28,903 nt of DNA from Davidsoniella eucalypti (GCA_004009845.1 RMBW01000206.1:1-28903); one strand, 5' to 3'; positions 8,807-20,266 are shown, counted from the stretch's first letter. The notes: generated from the letters alone by a model not told the origin. Numbers and translations are program-made.

Positions 8807-10132
8807 TGGTCGCTTATTCTTTTACAAGCAAATTCTATGACTTATGCCATTAATTCAAATATAGATTACCTATTTATTCAAGATGTCTTGTATAAGTATG
8901 TCTGTATGTCATCTTTAAAAACCAAGTCTTCAATCTTATCTTCAATCAAGATGTTTCTCTACATCACCTTGAGTGCTTATTGTGATAGTACTTGACATAT
9001 TTGCTTCTAACATTTTACATCATGCCTTATATGACTAGTTAATACAAATTCTTGTACATCACTCTTAGTGCTTCATTAGTATGTAGACCTGCCCTTGGTG
9101 TACTATAGCTTGCCTTTTCTAGTGCGTTTGCCCCAGTAAATTTATTCCAGTGCTATTTGAGTCCAAATACTAGTAGTACTGCTGCGGCTCTTTTAAAGCA
9201 CAGTTCATAAATTATGTGCTCCTCAGTGAAAAGAAACAGAAACATTCATTGGATATGTAGTATGTCCGTTGTTTTTGTGGGAATGCAAAAGATGGAAAAA
9301 AAAAGAAAAGAAAAAGAAAAGACCTACTCCAGGTATGTTTGGTACCATCTTTTTTGTCCAAGCATGTAGACTTATATACAGTGGCTATAGGTATAGTAAC
9401 AATGACCGAGCAACCCTTGTGTAATTATAGTAGAGAATTTGTGATTAGAAACACTGACAACTGTGGCTGACATAGAAGTAAATAGTAACTCGTTTGTGAA
9501 TGTGTTGAGATTAGAACAGTGGGACACGCTTTACTACAGGCGACAAACTATAAATTGCTCAAGATAAACCGTTTTTAGGGAACCTCGGCAAGCCAAATTC
9601 ATGTGTAACCTTCAAGACAGATATCAAAGTAAAATAACTATTAACTAACTAGGCACTACTACGTATCTGTAAATTTATTGACAAGACTAATGACACGAGG
9701 CTTTAAGTTATAGTGAATATCCCTAACTTTTGAAATATACTTAACCAAGACCTTATATCCCTAGCAGTCATATCACATTGCAATAACATGCCACATGGCA
9801 TTATTAAAAGTAGAATCAGAAGTTCAAAGAACTAATATGTCATGAAGTTCTATATAGAAATATACTACTAAAGTTTTACAAAACAATAACAAAACGAGAA
9901 AGGCCATGATCAAATGAATCCAGAAGATGAAGTAGGAAGCTAGCCCACAAGGAAACAACAGCTAGCTGTTGGGTTATCCAAGCATCTAGGACATGGAAAA
10001 TATAACTCCTATGCAATATAAATATCGCAAACCAGCAGGAGAGGCAAGAAAGCAAGTCATAATATAATACCATTGGCTCTGCGAGCGCTTGTATGGGGGT
10101 TGTAAGAAAAGTCATCAAAATTACCCAGATAT
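8807..10132. other. AT-rich intergenic region, no gene seen
   Basis: This is AT-rich DNA with frequent stops in all frames. The only structured piece is a purine tract at about 9294-9324. The distal part (about 9880-10132) is the likely 3' untranslated region of the secreted-protein gene. No tRNA or conserved protein fragment was recognised. Confidence 0.5.
9294..9324. repeat. Low-complexity A/G tract
   Basis: Imperfect A-rich purine repeats of the AAAAG type. It may be a simple sequence or an old retroposon tail; no flanking duplication was found. Confidence 0.6.
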
Positions 10133-10733
10133 CTAAGCATCAGGGGAAACAGCAAAGCTGCCCTTCTCGCAGGTGTGTTCCTGGGTAGAGTAGACCTGGT
10201 TGGTGTTGGCCTCCCACGAAGGGTTGGTGACGACACCAGTGTCAGTGCACTGGAGGTTAGGGGCGAGGTGACCGGTCTTGTTGAAACTGTGGTATATAGT
10301 TAGCAAGTTGATCAAACAGATATATCAGATTATAAAGAGAATAGACTTACGAGTCACTGCCGCACTGCCACGCCTGGTTGATGGTAAACAGACCCGACTC
10401 GGCAACGTACTCGAACTTCGTGGACTGGACGGTGGTACCGACGCAGTCATAGTACTGGCCAGCAACGAAGAAGTTGGGGTAAGTGGTGCTGAAGGCCTTG
10501 CACTCAACAGCACCGTCGATGGCAGCGTTGGTCGCATTGAAGCTAACATAGCCCTGGGGGACGGAGTGAGCGGGGGTGCTGAAGGTGTTGGTCCAGTGGA
10601 AGTCGAAGTCAGTGATGTCCCAGCTCAGGAAGTTGTTGGAAGACTCAAGACAGCCGAGCTTCTCAGTCTGAGGAAGAGCAACGGCCATAACGCCGGCAGC
10701 GGCAATGACAGCAGTGAAGACAGTGGAAACCAT
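10133..10733 (-). CDS. Secreted AA1-like (Alt a 1-type) small cysteine-rich protein, two exons
   Basis: Exon 1 is 10351-10733 and exon 2 is 10133-10286, separated by a 64-nt intron (donor GTAAGT at 10350, acceptor CACAG at 10287). Splicing gives 178 residues. The start at 10733 was chosen because it has an AAAATGG context and is followed at once by a hydrophobic signal peptide (residues 1-19, likely cut after AVA); an in-frame upstream extension would bury that signal. The mature protein has six cysteines (28, 78, 97, 124, 141, 167), W38 and W122, and the spacing of aromatic strands and Cys seen in AA1-like/Alt a 1 domains, which form a secreted beta-barrel. Family members include allergens and plant-associated effectors, but most are uncharacterised. 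It is expected in the extracellular space. The family assignment rests on pattern recognition, while the exon structure is firm. Confidence 0.8.
10287..10350 (-). other. Intron of the AA1-like gene
   Basis: The donor GTAAGT and acceptor TACCACAG, with a GCTAACT branch-like site about 15 nt before the acceptor, join GACTC to TTTC in frame (D-S-F-N-K). The 64-nt length is typical of filamentous fungi. Confidence 0.9.
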
Positions 10734-10843
10734 TTTGAATATTGGAAAGGTAGTAAGTGGATGATAGATGAAATGTTGGTAGTTGGAATGCAAAGATGTG
10801 CTTCAAATGAAAGATTGAATAAGTTGAGTTGGTAAAGATGAAG

Positions 10844-10867
10844 GCAATGTAAGATGCAATGTAAGAT
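10844..10867 (-). repeat. 12-bp tandem repeat in the 5' leader
   Basis: Two perfect copies of GCAATGTAAGAT (plus strand), about 110 nt upstream of the AA1-like start. They are probably a simple replication-slippage duplication within the leader. Confidence 0.7.
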
Positions 10868-10884
10868 GCAGAGCGAATGAAGTG

Positions 10885-10956
10885 ATGATGGGGTGAGGAG
10901 GAAAGGGAAGAGAAGAAAACAAAACTAGAGGAGAGCAGACAACCTTTTATATAAAG
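10885..10956 (-). promoter_or_regulatory. Core promoter of the AA1-like gene: TATA box and CT-rich tract
   Basis: On the minus strand CTTTATATAAAAGG (10943-10956) is a good TATA box about 210 nt before the start codon. It is followed by a pyrimidine-rich run (purines on the plus strand at about 10885-10935). A TATA box plus CT-rich stretch is common in strongly expressed or inducible fungal genes. The transcription start was not determined. Confidence 0.6.
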
Positions 10957-11933
10957 ATCTTGGATGATGTTTACCTATTGCAGTTCTGTATAGCTCCCCT
11001 TACCCTTAGAGATGAGAAATGTATTTGCTCTCTCACCAAACACTGATGCCACCATTATCGAACCAAGCTACATATTGCTGTCAAAAGGGGTGTATGTAAG
11101 TGTAAGGCGAGTTTTAGGGTATGCAAATCCTGCACCAACTTTGTATCAGGCCCGGCCTGGGAACTACCCCTGGTGGGCAGTCCAGTCCAGTGCCTAGAAG
11201 CAAGTACCATGACGGAAAGTACATGCTTCATAGTGACTACAGCTGATAGCACGATAATAATAAAAAATCTCATAGCTGTGAAAGCTTTGACCACTACATG
11301 GCACCACATGATCATTAAGAGGCGGGCTTTTCGACCGGATTATCTTCACAGGCTCTTCTGATCTACATGATCCAGAATAAAAATACGGGGTTTAGGGAAT
11401 AAGGTAGCTATTATCATCATGACTCCTTGTCATAAGCTACCAAATTCAAGAGTTTGGATCTGGGGACGGTAAGCCGACATACCATTTCTCGTATTTCGAG
11501 GTTAGAGTTGACCCTAGTCCGCATTGAGCCATAGTAGCTTGGTTATCAGACCTATGTACTACCTTATCTAATGGCGATCAAGCAAAGGTCTGTTCTCTAA
11601 CAAGAACTATATTTGCTGTTACTCTTCTCCATTTTAACGGGTTTGCTGTAGCCTTTATTTTCTTCTTGGCTAGGGCATAGTTATTACAACAGAGAGAAAA
11701 AATAGTATCAAACACCTGTTTACAAGGCTATGGCTATGGTTTGTGGCGTGCCGTGAATTTTCGTCTTATCTGACATCCTATTGTATCGTTTTCCTCGTTT
11801 TGACAGCCCTAAACGAGCATCTGTGTTTATGTGTGAAACAGGCCTCCCATATTGAGCTGCAATTATTTGATTTTATATTTAGACGACATTTTGTGTTTTG
11901 TATTGTACTGTATAAAGGTACAAATCTAGCTAC

Positions 11934-11967
11934 AAAAAAATAAAATAAAATAAAAATAAAAATAAAA
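11934..11967 (+). repeat. A-rich (ATAAA)n-like tract
   Basis: A run of A followed by ATAAA/AATAAAA units. It could be a retroposon tail or a microsatellite. No target duplication or recognisable element body precedes it. Confidence 0.6.
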
Positions 11968-12714
11968 GGTTCACTCCATATAATGTATCTGTATACAGTA
12001 AGTTATACCTATCTAGGACACGATGCCTTTTTTATGCCGGGTCTCAAAAACTACTTCCAGTTAAAGGGTTTCCTCATTCTAGTGAAGATTATGCAAATAA
12101 ATTTGCCAACCATCTACCTCATTACATCACGGAGTTGGTTATGATGGTGAAAGGCTCTGTAAATACATATCCTCATGCCTTCGTTCAAAATTCAGTAACT
12201 AACTAGTTCTTCTCAGCTATGTGTATCGAAAGGCAATGCTAAGGGACTACCTTGAATGGCCACATCAATGGTTATAGAAACTACAGAAAATGAATCACAT
12301 CCCCAAAATAATTCACCTACCAAGAGTTGAAATGAAATGTCATCTATTTCATGGTACTAGTGACTTATATAAGTATTTCAGGCCATCTAGGAGGTTTTTA
12401 AGGACTAGGAAGACAGTTTTACCAATGAAGTGGTAAAGCAAAAATATAAATTACAGTACATTTAAAATTCGTCCATGTGGGCAGGAAGACTGAATAGCCA
12501 AATAACTTAATCTCATGAAACTTGTATTAGCTCTTGATCCAAGTCTCCCTTTTCTATGTATTAAAAAATGAACAATATTTATGACTTTAGTGACTTACCT
12601 TACATTTTTCATTGTTTCATACTTTGGTATGATTGGTGCCTTTGTAATCATGAGCAACTTCTTTAATATTTATTTCTGTCTGCAGTAGAGTCTACATTAT
12701 GTCTTAGTCTGACA

Positions 12715-12730
12715 TTAGGGTTAGGGTTTA
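12715..12730 (+). repeat. Telomere-like repeat, left member of an inverted pair
   Basis: TTAGGGTTAGGGTTTA comprises two and a half units of the canonical fungal telomere repeat. Its partner at 13658-13672 is in the opposite orientation, about 930 bp away. The pair is either interstitial telomeric sequence or the terminal inverted repeats of a small element inserted at TA. Confidence 0.6.
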
Positions 12731-13657
12731 TAGGCCATAAAAGGGATATTCCAGAAGAGAGGCAGTTAGCATCATAATTGTTGTAAGTGTACTAGCCTCG
12801 CACATCACGTGACTTACCTCAACTCTATATAATAACACCATAAGATGTCTATTGGTATGTGCCTATTATAACTACTAGTTCTCTTTGCATTTCTTGATCT
12901 TAGAATTAACCTTTTCGGGGTTTTCTTTTCTTAGCTGCGACTACTAGGCACATCAATATTGGCTCGATTAAGCTCCTTCGCCCTACTTACTGTTTCTACC
13001 ACTCTACAGTTTATAGCAATAGACAAGATTATTAATATTACATCATAGTCAAAGAATAAGAATTATACATATATTACATATACCTAAGTATTTGAAAGCC
13101 AATTACAGAGACAAATGGTCTGGAAAGGAGAGTAAGAGTATATCAAAAACATCAGTAGGTGCTTTTAATTGAAATATATTTTCTTTTCTTGACTGTGCTA
13201 GTGCCTCTACATATAAATATTGATACTGATCATTCTTCTGTTTGTAGTCTGTATACTTGCATTGTCATGGAACCTTCTAAGCTCTTGTTTTACATCCCTC
13301 TTTTATTTAATGAATACGTGAACTAGATTTATCACAAAATAATTGTCGGTGGGTAGAGAAGGTTTAAAGATGTTTGGTAATAAATGATAATGTATGTACA
13401 AATGTAAGGTCCTTAGCTAAATGTTGTGATTTTAGTGAATTACGGTATACTTACAGCACACTTTTCAGTATTTAATATTTTTCCTTCGTATTCCTTTTGC
13501 CTTTGCCTTTCCTTTATGTAACACCGGAAGTTAAGGGTGGAGAGAAAATGATTCATTACTTGTACGTAGAGTGTATAAGTGTTATCACGTAGTTATGTTT
13601 ATTCAAAAAACAATTTACCAAAGGTGAAAATGGAGAACATTTTATTTGTTATGGAAA

Positions 13658-13672
13658 TACCCTAACCCTATA
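13658..13672 (-). repeat. Telomere-like repeat, right member of an inverted pair
   Basis: TACCCTAACCCTATA, the reverse complement of the unit at 12715-12730. Inward of both there is a similar CCATAA block, which slightly favours inverted termini of one unit. Confidence 0.6.
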
Positions 13673-14196
13673 ATGAAAAGAAACACAACTTATGATAAAC
13701 TCAGTAACGGAATAACGAATATCAGCAAGAAGTGATGTTCCGTCAAGTTAGTTTTACCTGTTCCCCGCAGTATGGAATTACTCGGCATTCGAGAAACAAA
13801 ATTAAAGCTAGCATTTGACAGAGTGCGCATTGTTCACGTCATAAATTAGCTACCTAAGGTGGTTGCTAGGTATCATTTTAAGTCTTATTTTTAAACAATT
13901 AAATTTATATTCGTGGGCATTGCTGTAAATGGGCCATTAGAAAGTAGACCAGTTTTAGTGCTAAGCCATTACAACTACACGAACATAGTACCAAACGCTA
14001 CTGTATGAATTTATAGTGACTAAGATTGTTGTGTATAATAGGTACTAGGTTCACTTTTATATAATCAAATGATGAACAAAAATATGCTTTTCAAAGTAGA
14101 AAACAAGCATTTCAACTTGCATGACACCTAATTAGTAACTAAATAACAATTAATAATTTAATTTTTTTTTTAAACCAACTAACATACATAACTATA

Positions 14197-14228
14197 ATGT
14201 ACTTCACCACTTCGCGGGCCACCTTTCC
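14197..14228. repeat. Left terminal inverted repeat of the pogo-type element
   Basis: It starts ATGTACTTCACCACTTCG and matches the reverse complement of 15254-15285 at 30 of 32 positions. Confidence 0.9.
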
Positions 14229-14290
14229 AGACTACCTAACTTGCAACCCTCATAACTCCACGAAAAAGTGGTCAAATCAAATACTTCTAC

Positions 14291-15177
14291 TCGGAACCCG
14301 ATGAACTACTTGCGTCTATCTCCCCCGGGCAGGTTATTGCATTGTGGCCGGCCTTCCGACAGATGCCACAGTGCCGCGTGCTCGTTTTGCGCCGTATTGA
14401 CGACCCCTCCCCCGCACCTTTGTCTCGTCCTTCCTGCTCAACAACGACCTTCTCCGCCAAAAGCTGGCTGGCTTCCTCACCAGTAAGAGGTCCCGAATCC
14501 TGTAGTCGGGTTCTTTTGGCCTGACAGTGTTTTGAGAGGGCCTTGTTAGTCTCTCGAAGTGCCTTGACCTAACTGGTCAAAAGTGTAAGTTGGTGGTTAA
14601 CAGCTACCGTAGCCTTGGCCAATTGGTCAACAGAGGCTAAAATCGGTGTTGGAGAGCTTCCTTGGTGCTTGGTCACTCGATCCTTGATGAGAGTCGACTG
14701 TGAAATGGCCTCCAAAGCCCGTCTCATCGAAGTTGTAGAAATCGCAGTCCTAGATAGCGTACTTCGCACGCATGTTGGTGACCAAACGGAACCACGCGTC
14801 CAACACATGGGGATCTTCTTGCAAGGCCCTTTGGTAGCCGTAAACGTGAGAAAAACGCGTACGGAGCTCTGGTTGTCGTGCAACAAAGCGGTCGGTTCCT
14901 ATGAGTTGAAGGCCGCGTATCTCGAGCAAACGATTGGCCATATCTTTCACGTCAATCCTCCAGGGGGAAAACCCTCTTGCATCTAGCTGGAATATATATT
15001 GAAAAATCGACTCCTCTTCACTCGGGATCAAAATCGGCAAGCCGTGGGTTTTATCGGCATCAAAGGCTCTTCCAGCTATTCTGTACTGGAGCGTCGTTCG
15101 TGGGACATCGAATAGCTTTGCGACCTTTCAAATACTCAATCGCGGTGTCATTCGCTTTGCTTCGATCGCAAGAATGA
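14291..15177 (-). pseudogene. Broken pogo/Fot-type transposase (ends only)
   Basis: The N-terminal part (about 15177-14720) shows a helix-turn-helix region (DVPRTTLQYRI), the CENP-B-like block with DARGF, DRFVARQPEL and RALQEDP, and the first catalytic aspartate in YNFDETGF. At about 14706-14722 the frame shifts and the sequence jumps to the family's C-terminal tail (TLIKDRVTKHQGSSPTPI, about 14700), which ends with a CCHC zinc knuckle (C-x2-C-x4-H-x4-C, about 14335-14375) and a stop near 14291. The region with the remaining catalytic acids is deleted. Three internal stops, TGA at 15128-15130 and TAG at 14750-14752 and 14569-14571, sit where the family would have CGA/CAG-type codons, so each is explained by one C-to-T change. 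The protein is not functional. Confidence 0.88.
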
Positions 15178-15253
15178 TTTAAGACTTGAGGAGAAGGTTT
15201 GGCATTGTAAGTGCGTAAGTAAATGCGTCTTGAAGTTGGAGTTGTGGTGGCGG

Positions 15254-15285
15254 GGAAAAGTGGCCCGCGAAGTGGTGAAGTACGT
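15254..15285. repeat. Right terminal inverted repeat of the pogo-type element
   Basis: It ends CGAAGTGGTGAAGTACGT, followed by TA. It is the partner of 14197-14228. Confidence 0.9.
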
Positions 15286-15287
15286 TA

Positions 15288-17580
15288 TTAGGATAGAGAT
15301 GATAAGACTGAAGGGGCGATAATTTGATGATTAGGAATTATTGTTTCAACCTTGATAAATACACAGCATTACCGTAGCGGTGAGCTCGGTGTGAAGACCC
15401 AATCCTGATAAACAGCATAACTATGATGACAATATAGGAAATTCCAGAGACATTTATACTAATTAGTAGATTATAGAAAATTATGATGTATTTGAATCCC
15501 GCTTGTAGAATATACTTGATTTATCTAGTCAATTGCGGTACTTGAATATAATTGAGCTTTTTTGAAATCCCCAAGTAGACTTAAACTCTTTTTCTAACAT
15601 GAAAAAGAGAAAGGATCCAAAGCTAAGAGCTAAAACAAGCTGAACTGTTATTACTGATATTAAGAGATCTTTTGGTTAGCTGTGACAAGATGGCCCCTTT
15701 CTCATTTGATTACCAATACGTAATGATTCTGTAGTTTGTTCATTTGTTCTGTGGCAGGAGTGTCTGTTTAGTTTGCCCCCGGTTTATAAATCATCATGAT
15801 CAAATGACCTAAAACCCATTTTCTCAAGCCGTGGGTTGTTTATAATTAAAATTGAAGGATGAGGGATTGAGAGAAGTCAACCTATCTTTGAGTTTAGAGA
15901 TGGCTTACGATCAAATAGAAGTTGATTTAGGAACATCAAGTGTATCAAGTATTTTGATATTATCATTGCAGAGTTTGGCAAGGACTCAAGTGATCGAAAT
16001 ATTTGTCACATACTCACTGTCTGGTGTCAAAATTGTGCCGATAAACAAAAGTTGGGACTTCTGATATCACCAAGTAGAACGTAGAGTTGCTAAAAACCCA
16101 GCCATATACAGTCTTTTATAGTAGGGTATGTAGCTAGCTATGAGTACTGGCATAGTGAATACAAGTCGTATTATTCTATAGTGCCGCTTAATGTTCAAGG
16201 TGGACATTATTGCTGTTGGTAGAACCTGAAAGATTATGATACATAATGATACTAATATTGTTTACTGCTGGTATACAGATCAATATTGTATCAAATGCAC
16301 AACGAAACTTTCGAACTTCTAAGATTGAAGCCACACTGTTAGATACCTTTGCAAATTCCTCAATACAAGGTGGCATAGTATTCTATATAAAGGTGGCTAT
16401 ACCATTGTTTTAACTGAGGAGTAAAGAGAAGAGGATCGTATATACAACTACAGTGATATGTTAGTTCCAAGAGCAACTCAGTTCCTAATCGCTATATCTA
16501 TCATTATATATGTACTCTGATTTTCTCCAGTATTGTCTTAATAATGTGTGATACCGGCATACAGAGCAGCCATATACAAGCGAAATAAACAATATTTATA
16601 AAGCTCTAAGGTGAACTACGGCCACACAATAACGCCTGATGGACATACGTTCGTTTAGCTCAATAAATGTCTATATAGTCTCTCGACGCTTGCAATGGCT
16701 TGCAATGAAACGTAAGTTGTCAATTATCAATGAAACAAAATACTTAACATTATTAAAAACATACGAGAAGGACTACCACTGAGCCTAGTGTGTCTATATC
16801 AGATTCAGTTTTAGTTCTATGTCTGGTAGATAAGTATTTCGGTGTTGCTCTCTACTATCGCCGAGGAAAGTAGTTGACGGATAGCATTGACAACATGAGA
16901 AATACTCAACGTTTTTGCCATTCTAAAACCTTTGTAATCTTTGTTATCACTGCATCCTTTGAATCAAAGATTTTAGCTCATGGATATGGCATTCAAGACT
17001 TAGGCAATTGTGGACAACTGTAACAAGACTCGGGTTGAAGCTGCTTACAAAGTTAGGAATTTTCATCCATAACTATATACTTCAAAAACAGTCATCATTT
17101 CACAGGATAAATATTGTTTATAATTGCCCTATACAGTGTAGAAAAGGCAATCTTCTTCTCCTGGGTATCCTCTTTCATAGCTAATGCCAGAATCATATCT
17201 TCATTTGTTAGTTCAGCTTCCGGGCCACAATAACAGCATTTATACATAACGTGTAGGCAGATATCACGTTTTAGTCATACAATACCTAGTATCAATACAA
17301 ATAACATGAGACATAAAATAAAAAAGATACACCTCGAATGCCATGATTCCCATTTTAGTTGATGATTATGATTCCACTTCAACTCGTTCCCATCTCCACA
17401 TTGTGATCCAGGTAATCATTATAATTCTATTCTTTCTCACAATTTAATTTCTCTATTGTCTGAGCAATTGTAATATCATGTAGTTTCTAGAATCTATGTA
17501 AGTGAAAATGGCTCGATCTATGGTGGATAGATCTCGAACTCCATGCATAGAGCATCCATGCTTCAGATGTAGCTGATAAC
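15288..17580. other. AT-rich gene-free region
   Basis: Only short open frames occur, none with a recognised domain. A 51-codon minus-strand frame at about 17114-17269 has a C-x2-C pair but no wider support. No RNA gene was recognised. Confidence 0.45.
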
Positions 17581-17585
17581 TTGTA

Positions 17586-18390
17586 TTGGAAGCTAAAAAT
17601 TATAGAGACAGTATGGCTAGTGCATCGTTCTTCTTGATGTACTCGGTATGTTTGGAGGTTCTCATAGCACTATTAAAGCTGCCATTAATCCGGCAACCGC
17701 TCTTGAAACTCTCTAGAATCTTCTTGTGGATTATGCACAATTGTGACAAAAATACCCTTTCTGCAAGACCCCAATGCCCATTGTTGCAAGTTGTATCTTT
17801 GTATCTACCTTCTTGACAATTTTTCTTCGGTCAATGAGTGTAACCATCTTCAGAGGCACAGAGAATTCTCATCCCCAGGCAGCGGGACTAGACACTAGAA
17901 CTATCTTTTCATCACCTATATCATCTCACAGTATTGTTCTGAGCATCCAAATGTATATTGACACTGCATCAATTCCTGTTACAGATCAATATTTGAAGTT
18001 GACCAACTAACTTAATGGATTTTCCCCATGGAAAGTAGCAGGGACCAATCTTCAAGTAGATTTCGAGGAGGAAAACCATATGTTGAGATATATATGCCTA
18101 GAGAGACCTTCCGGACTTGCCAAAACTAAACTCAAGAAATTCCTGTCGGAATCCACAGTGCCAGAAAAGAAAGTACACAGATGAAACTAGTCCGGCTAGT
18201 CACTGTCTGCTTGGAGCTGTGGCCATTATTACTTGGGCCTTCTCGAGAAGTGGTTTGTCAAGATTGTGCTCGGTAGATGAATTGGATCATTTATGTAATC
18301 CTACTAGAATCTCTTATAGCAGGCTTGTTATCACATTTTTCTTAACTACCGCTTCACGACTACTATACAGTTCTAGAGATGGTGAGTAAT
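17586..18390 (+). pseudogene. Possible decayed coding DNA, family unknown
   Basis: Three overlapping short plus-strand frames (17586-17816, 17774-18010, 18117-18389) have more protein-like composition than their surroundings. The 17774 frame reads on past one stop (TAA at 18008) through about 55 more protein-like codons, including a run with ENHMLRYICLERPSGLAK. I do not recognise the family, and no start, intron set or domain can be assigned. It may be a remnant of a RIP-damaged gene or chance. Confidence 0.25.
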
Positions 18391-19264
18391 TTATGTTCTA
18401 AACTTGGAACATAGGCGGCTTCTCAAGGCTTAGCATTACTCAGGCATCTGTCTTGATTATTAATTCTCTATAATCTTCAAATTCTAATTTTCGTTTTCTG
18501 CCAAAGTCCTAATACCTCAATAGTAGCCGATGAAATAAGGCTTGAGGGCATTTTTGGTGCTTAGGGGACATATATGTAATGAGATGCCAGAGTCAACAAA
18601 ACAGACCTAGTTCGTAGGAAACGATATCGTCATATTTGCGATGTGGAAGCTCGAAGTTAACTATGTCTACTTAATTCGAGGCTTTAGTGTCGGGCTTTTC
18701 CCTGCTTATATTATTGTGTATAAGTCTCAATTCTCCTTTTTAGGATAATACAACTTTACGTTAGATTAAAACTTGGTCTTGCAGTATTTGCCCAAGTTAG
18801 TAAACGAAGTTCATTTAGATCAACGAATTTAGGTGGACAAGGATTACTTCGCTTTTTTCTCTGGTTGACTAACTAGTTACAATAAATGTAATATATAGTT
18901 ATCTTTACTTCCTTTGGCGAGACGGAGTTTCTCAGTGCTGCGAAAGGCCAACAATTAAGAAGTTAAGAGATGCGTGCCAAATCTAGATAATCTGATAATC
19001 TGATTTTGTTGGCCAATACTATGTTAGCCTTTGATAAATAATGACATTTAACTGATAGCCTAATCTCTCTGTAAAACCAACTAAAACTTCTATTTACTTT
19101 GGGAATCATCATGGGATGTTTGAGACAGTTTTGTTTCTCTTCAGTTGGTAATTCCTTTTTATATGTTGAGCTTGCTCAAAGATCACTACGATAAATTATT
19201 CATTCTTTGAAATTTATTTTGTAAGTACTAACTATCTAACTAACGGTTTGTAATTTCAAACTAT
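18391..19264. other. AT-rich region without recognised features
   Basis: No open frame of note and no repeat match found within the window. Confidence 0.4.
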
Positions 19265-19590
19265 GTGTCGCTAGTTATGGTCATGTATGATGACGAGGCC
19301 AATGGCTTTCGATTTGAAATTCTTCCTCTGGCTTATCACGACCTGATGGTCCAGCGTGCTGTGTTCATTGTTGCTGCCTTTCACCTCTCATCTGCACGAC
19401 CGGAACTTCGCGAGCCAGCGGAAAAGAGCCGGGACGAAATCATAAGGACCGTGCGCCAAAATTCAGTGGAAAACCCACTTATGAACGAGTCCAACTGGTC
19501 CATTCTGTTGCTATTGCTTGTGGGTGATCTAGTGACTGGGTATAGAAGGTTATACACCAGGTTTTGTTTTACAATGATGCGGACTTCCCC
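19265..19590 (+). pseudogene. Fragment of fungal transcription-regulator domain (PF11951-like), N-terminal half
   Basis: The frame encodes the beginning of the fungal-specific regulator domain: FRFEILPLAYHDLMVQRAV, then a VAAFHLSSARPEL-type helix and a LLLLLVGDLVTG helix. This is the usual order after the Zn2Cys6 finger in PF11951-type proteins. An acceptor-like CGCTAG with CTAAC sites upstream precedes it, so it may begin as an internal exon. No DNA-binding finger lies upstream in the AT-rich flank, and the domain breaks off after about 100 residues. It is a truncated remnant. The matching C-terminal half lies nearby on the opposite strand (19711-20266). Confidence 0.6.
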
Positions 19591-19710
19591 ACCTATATAT
19601 CACAGATGCCCGGTAAGCGAGCATGTCGATCACTTCGGTAGTTTGATATGCCAAGCTTTATAACGAAAACAAACAATTTGTCTTATTGAGGAATACACGA
19701 TCCACAGCAT

Positions 19711-20266
19711 CTACATGATGATCGTGCCAACCAAATGCAAGTTCGACGTCCACCGTTCCCTATTCAGCCAAAGTCTTGGTAAAGCTTTGATCCCACAGCA
19801 TACATTCTGGTACCCTGTTGCATCTCCAATGAGCTTGAGAATGCTCATAGAGTATTCCCGATTTTCGGCCTTTTGCGCCTCCGCTGCGGCAATAAATAGC
19901 GGCCATACTACTGTATGGCTTCCCGGCGCCTCGAGATCTAACTGACTGAGCAGGTCTCGTATTCGGACAATATTCCCACTCAGCTTAAGATCGGGGTTTT
20001 CTTGGCTGGATGGAAGTTCACGGCAATGTAGTGCGCGAAGAACATAGATTTCGAACGACAGCCGGAATATGCTTTCTAGTATCTGAATATGGCTTCGGAG
20101 TTTGTCTTTAGGTGGTTCTGAACAGATGATGGCTTCCACTGGCCAAGTCTTGCCTGGTGGTCGGGGTGCATACTGCTCGATACTAGTCAGGGGTGCAAAT
20201 AGAACTCTAGTGAAGCTCTCGATAGCTCGTCCAACGTCAAGAATCGGGAGTGTAAAAAATGTAATT
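19711..20266 (-). pseudogene. Fragment of fungal transcription-regulator domain, C-terminal half
   Basis: The open minus-strand frame begins at an apparent splice acceptor (TTATAG before 20266, with ACTAAC about 11 nt upstream) and runs 184 codons to a stop at 19711. It contains features of the C-terminal part of PF11951-type regulators: a long helix with SFEIYVLRALH, then HTVVWPLFIAAAEAQ, and a closing LPRLWLNRERW block. No upstream exon or Zn2Cys6 finger is found on this strand. It may be the other half of the gene represented by 19265-19590, separated by an inversion, or an unrelated paralogue fragment. Confidence 0.65.

Larger units (their letters stand above)
10957..14196. other. 3.2-kb AT-rich gene-free region
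   Basis: No protein family or RNA gene was recognised. About 11140-11210 is richer in GC but has no open frame. An (ATAAA)n-like tract lies at 11934-11967. Telomere-like sequences in opposite orientation lie at 12715-12730 and 13658-13672 and are listed separately. The composition and stop density suggest long-decayed, RIP-affected DNA. Confidence 0.5.
14197..15285 (-). mobile_element. Internally deleted pogo/Fot-type DNA transposon (1,089 bp)
   Basis: Terminal inverted repeats of 32 bp at 14197-14228 and 15254-15285 share GTACTTCACCACTTCGCGGG and differ at only two places, both transitions. TA dinucleotides flank both ends (14195-14196, 15286-15287), the standard target duplication of Tc1/mariner/pogo elements. 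Inside, on the minus strand, are the start and end of a pogo-type transposase with the catalytic core missing. The element is therefore non-autonomous, but its ends could still be recognised by a transposase supplied in trans. Confidence 0.9.

Noticed and set aside
10278..10835. 185-codon plus-strand frame over the AA1-like gene
   Set aside because: It is antisense to the spliced secreted-protein gene, runs through its intron and has no recognisable domain.
17114..17269. 51-codon minus-strand frame with a CCYC start
   Set aside because: It has an ATG and a C-x2-C pair, but there is no second metal-binding pair, no neighbouring exon with support and no recognised family.
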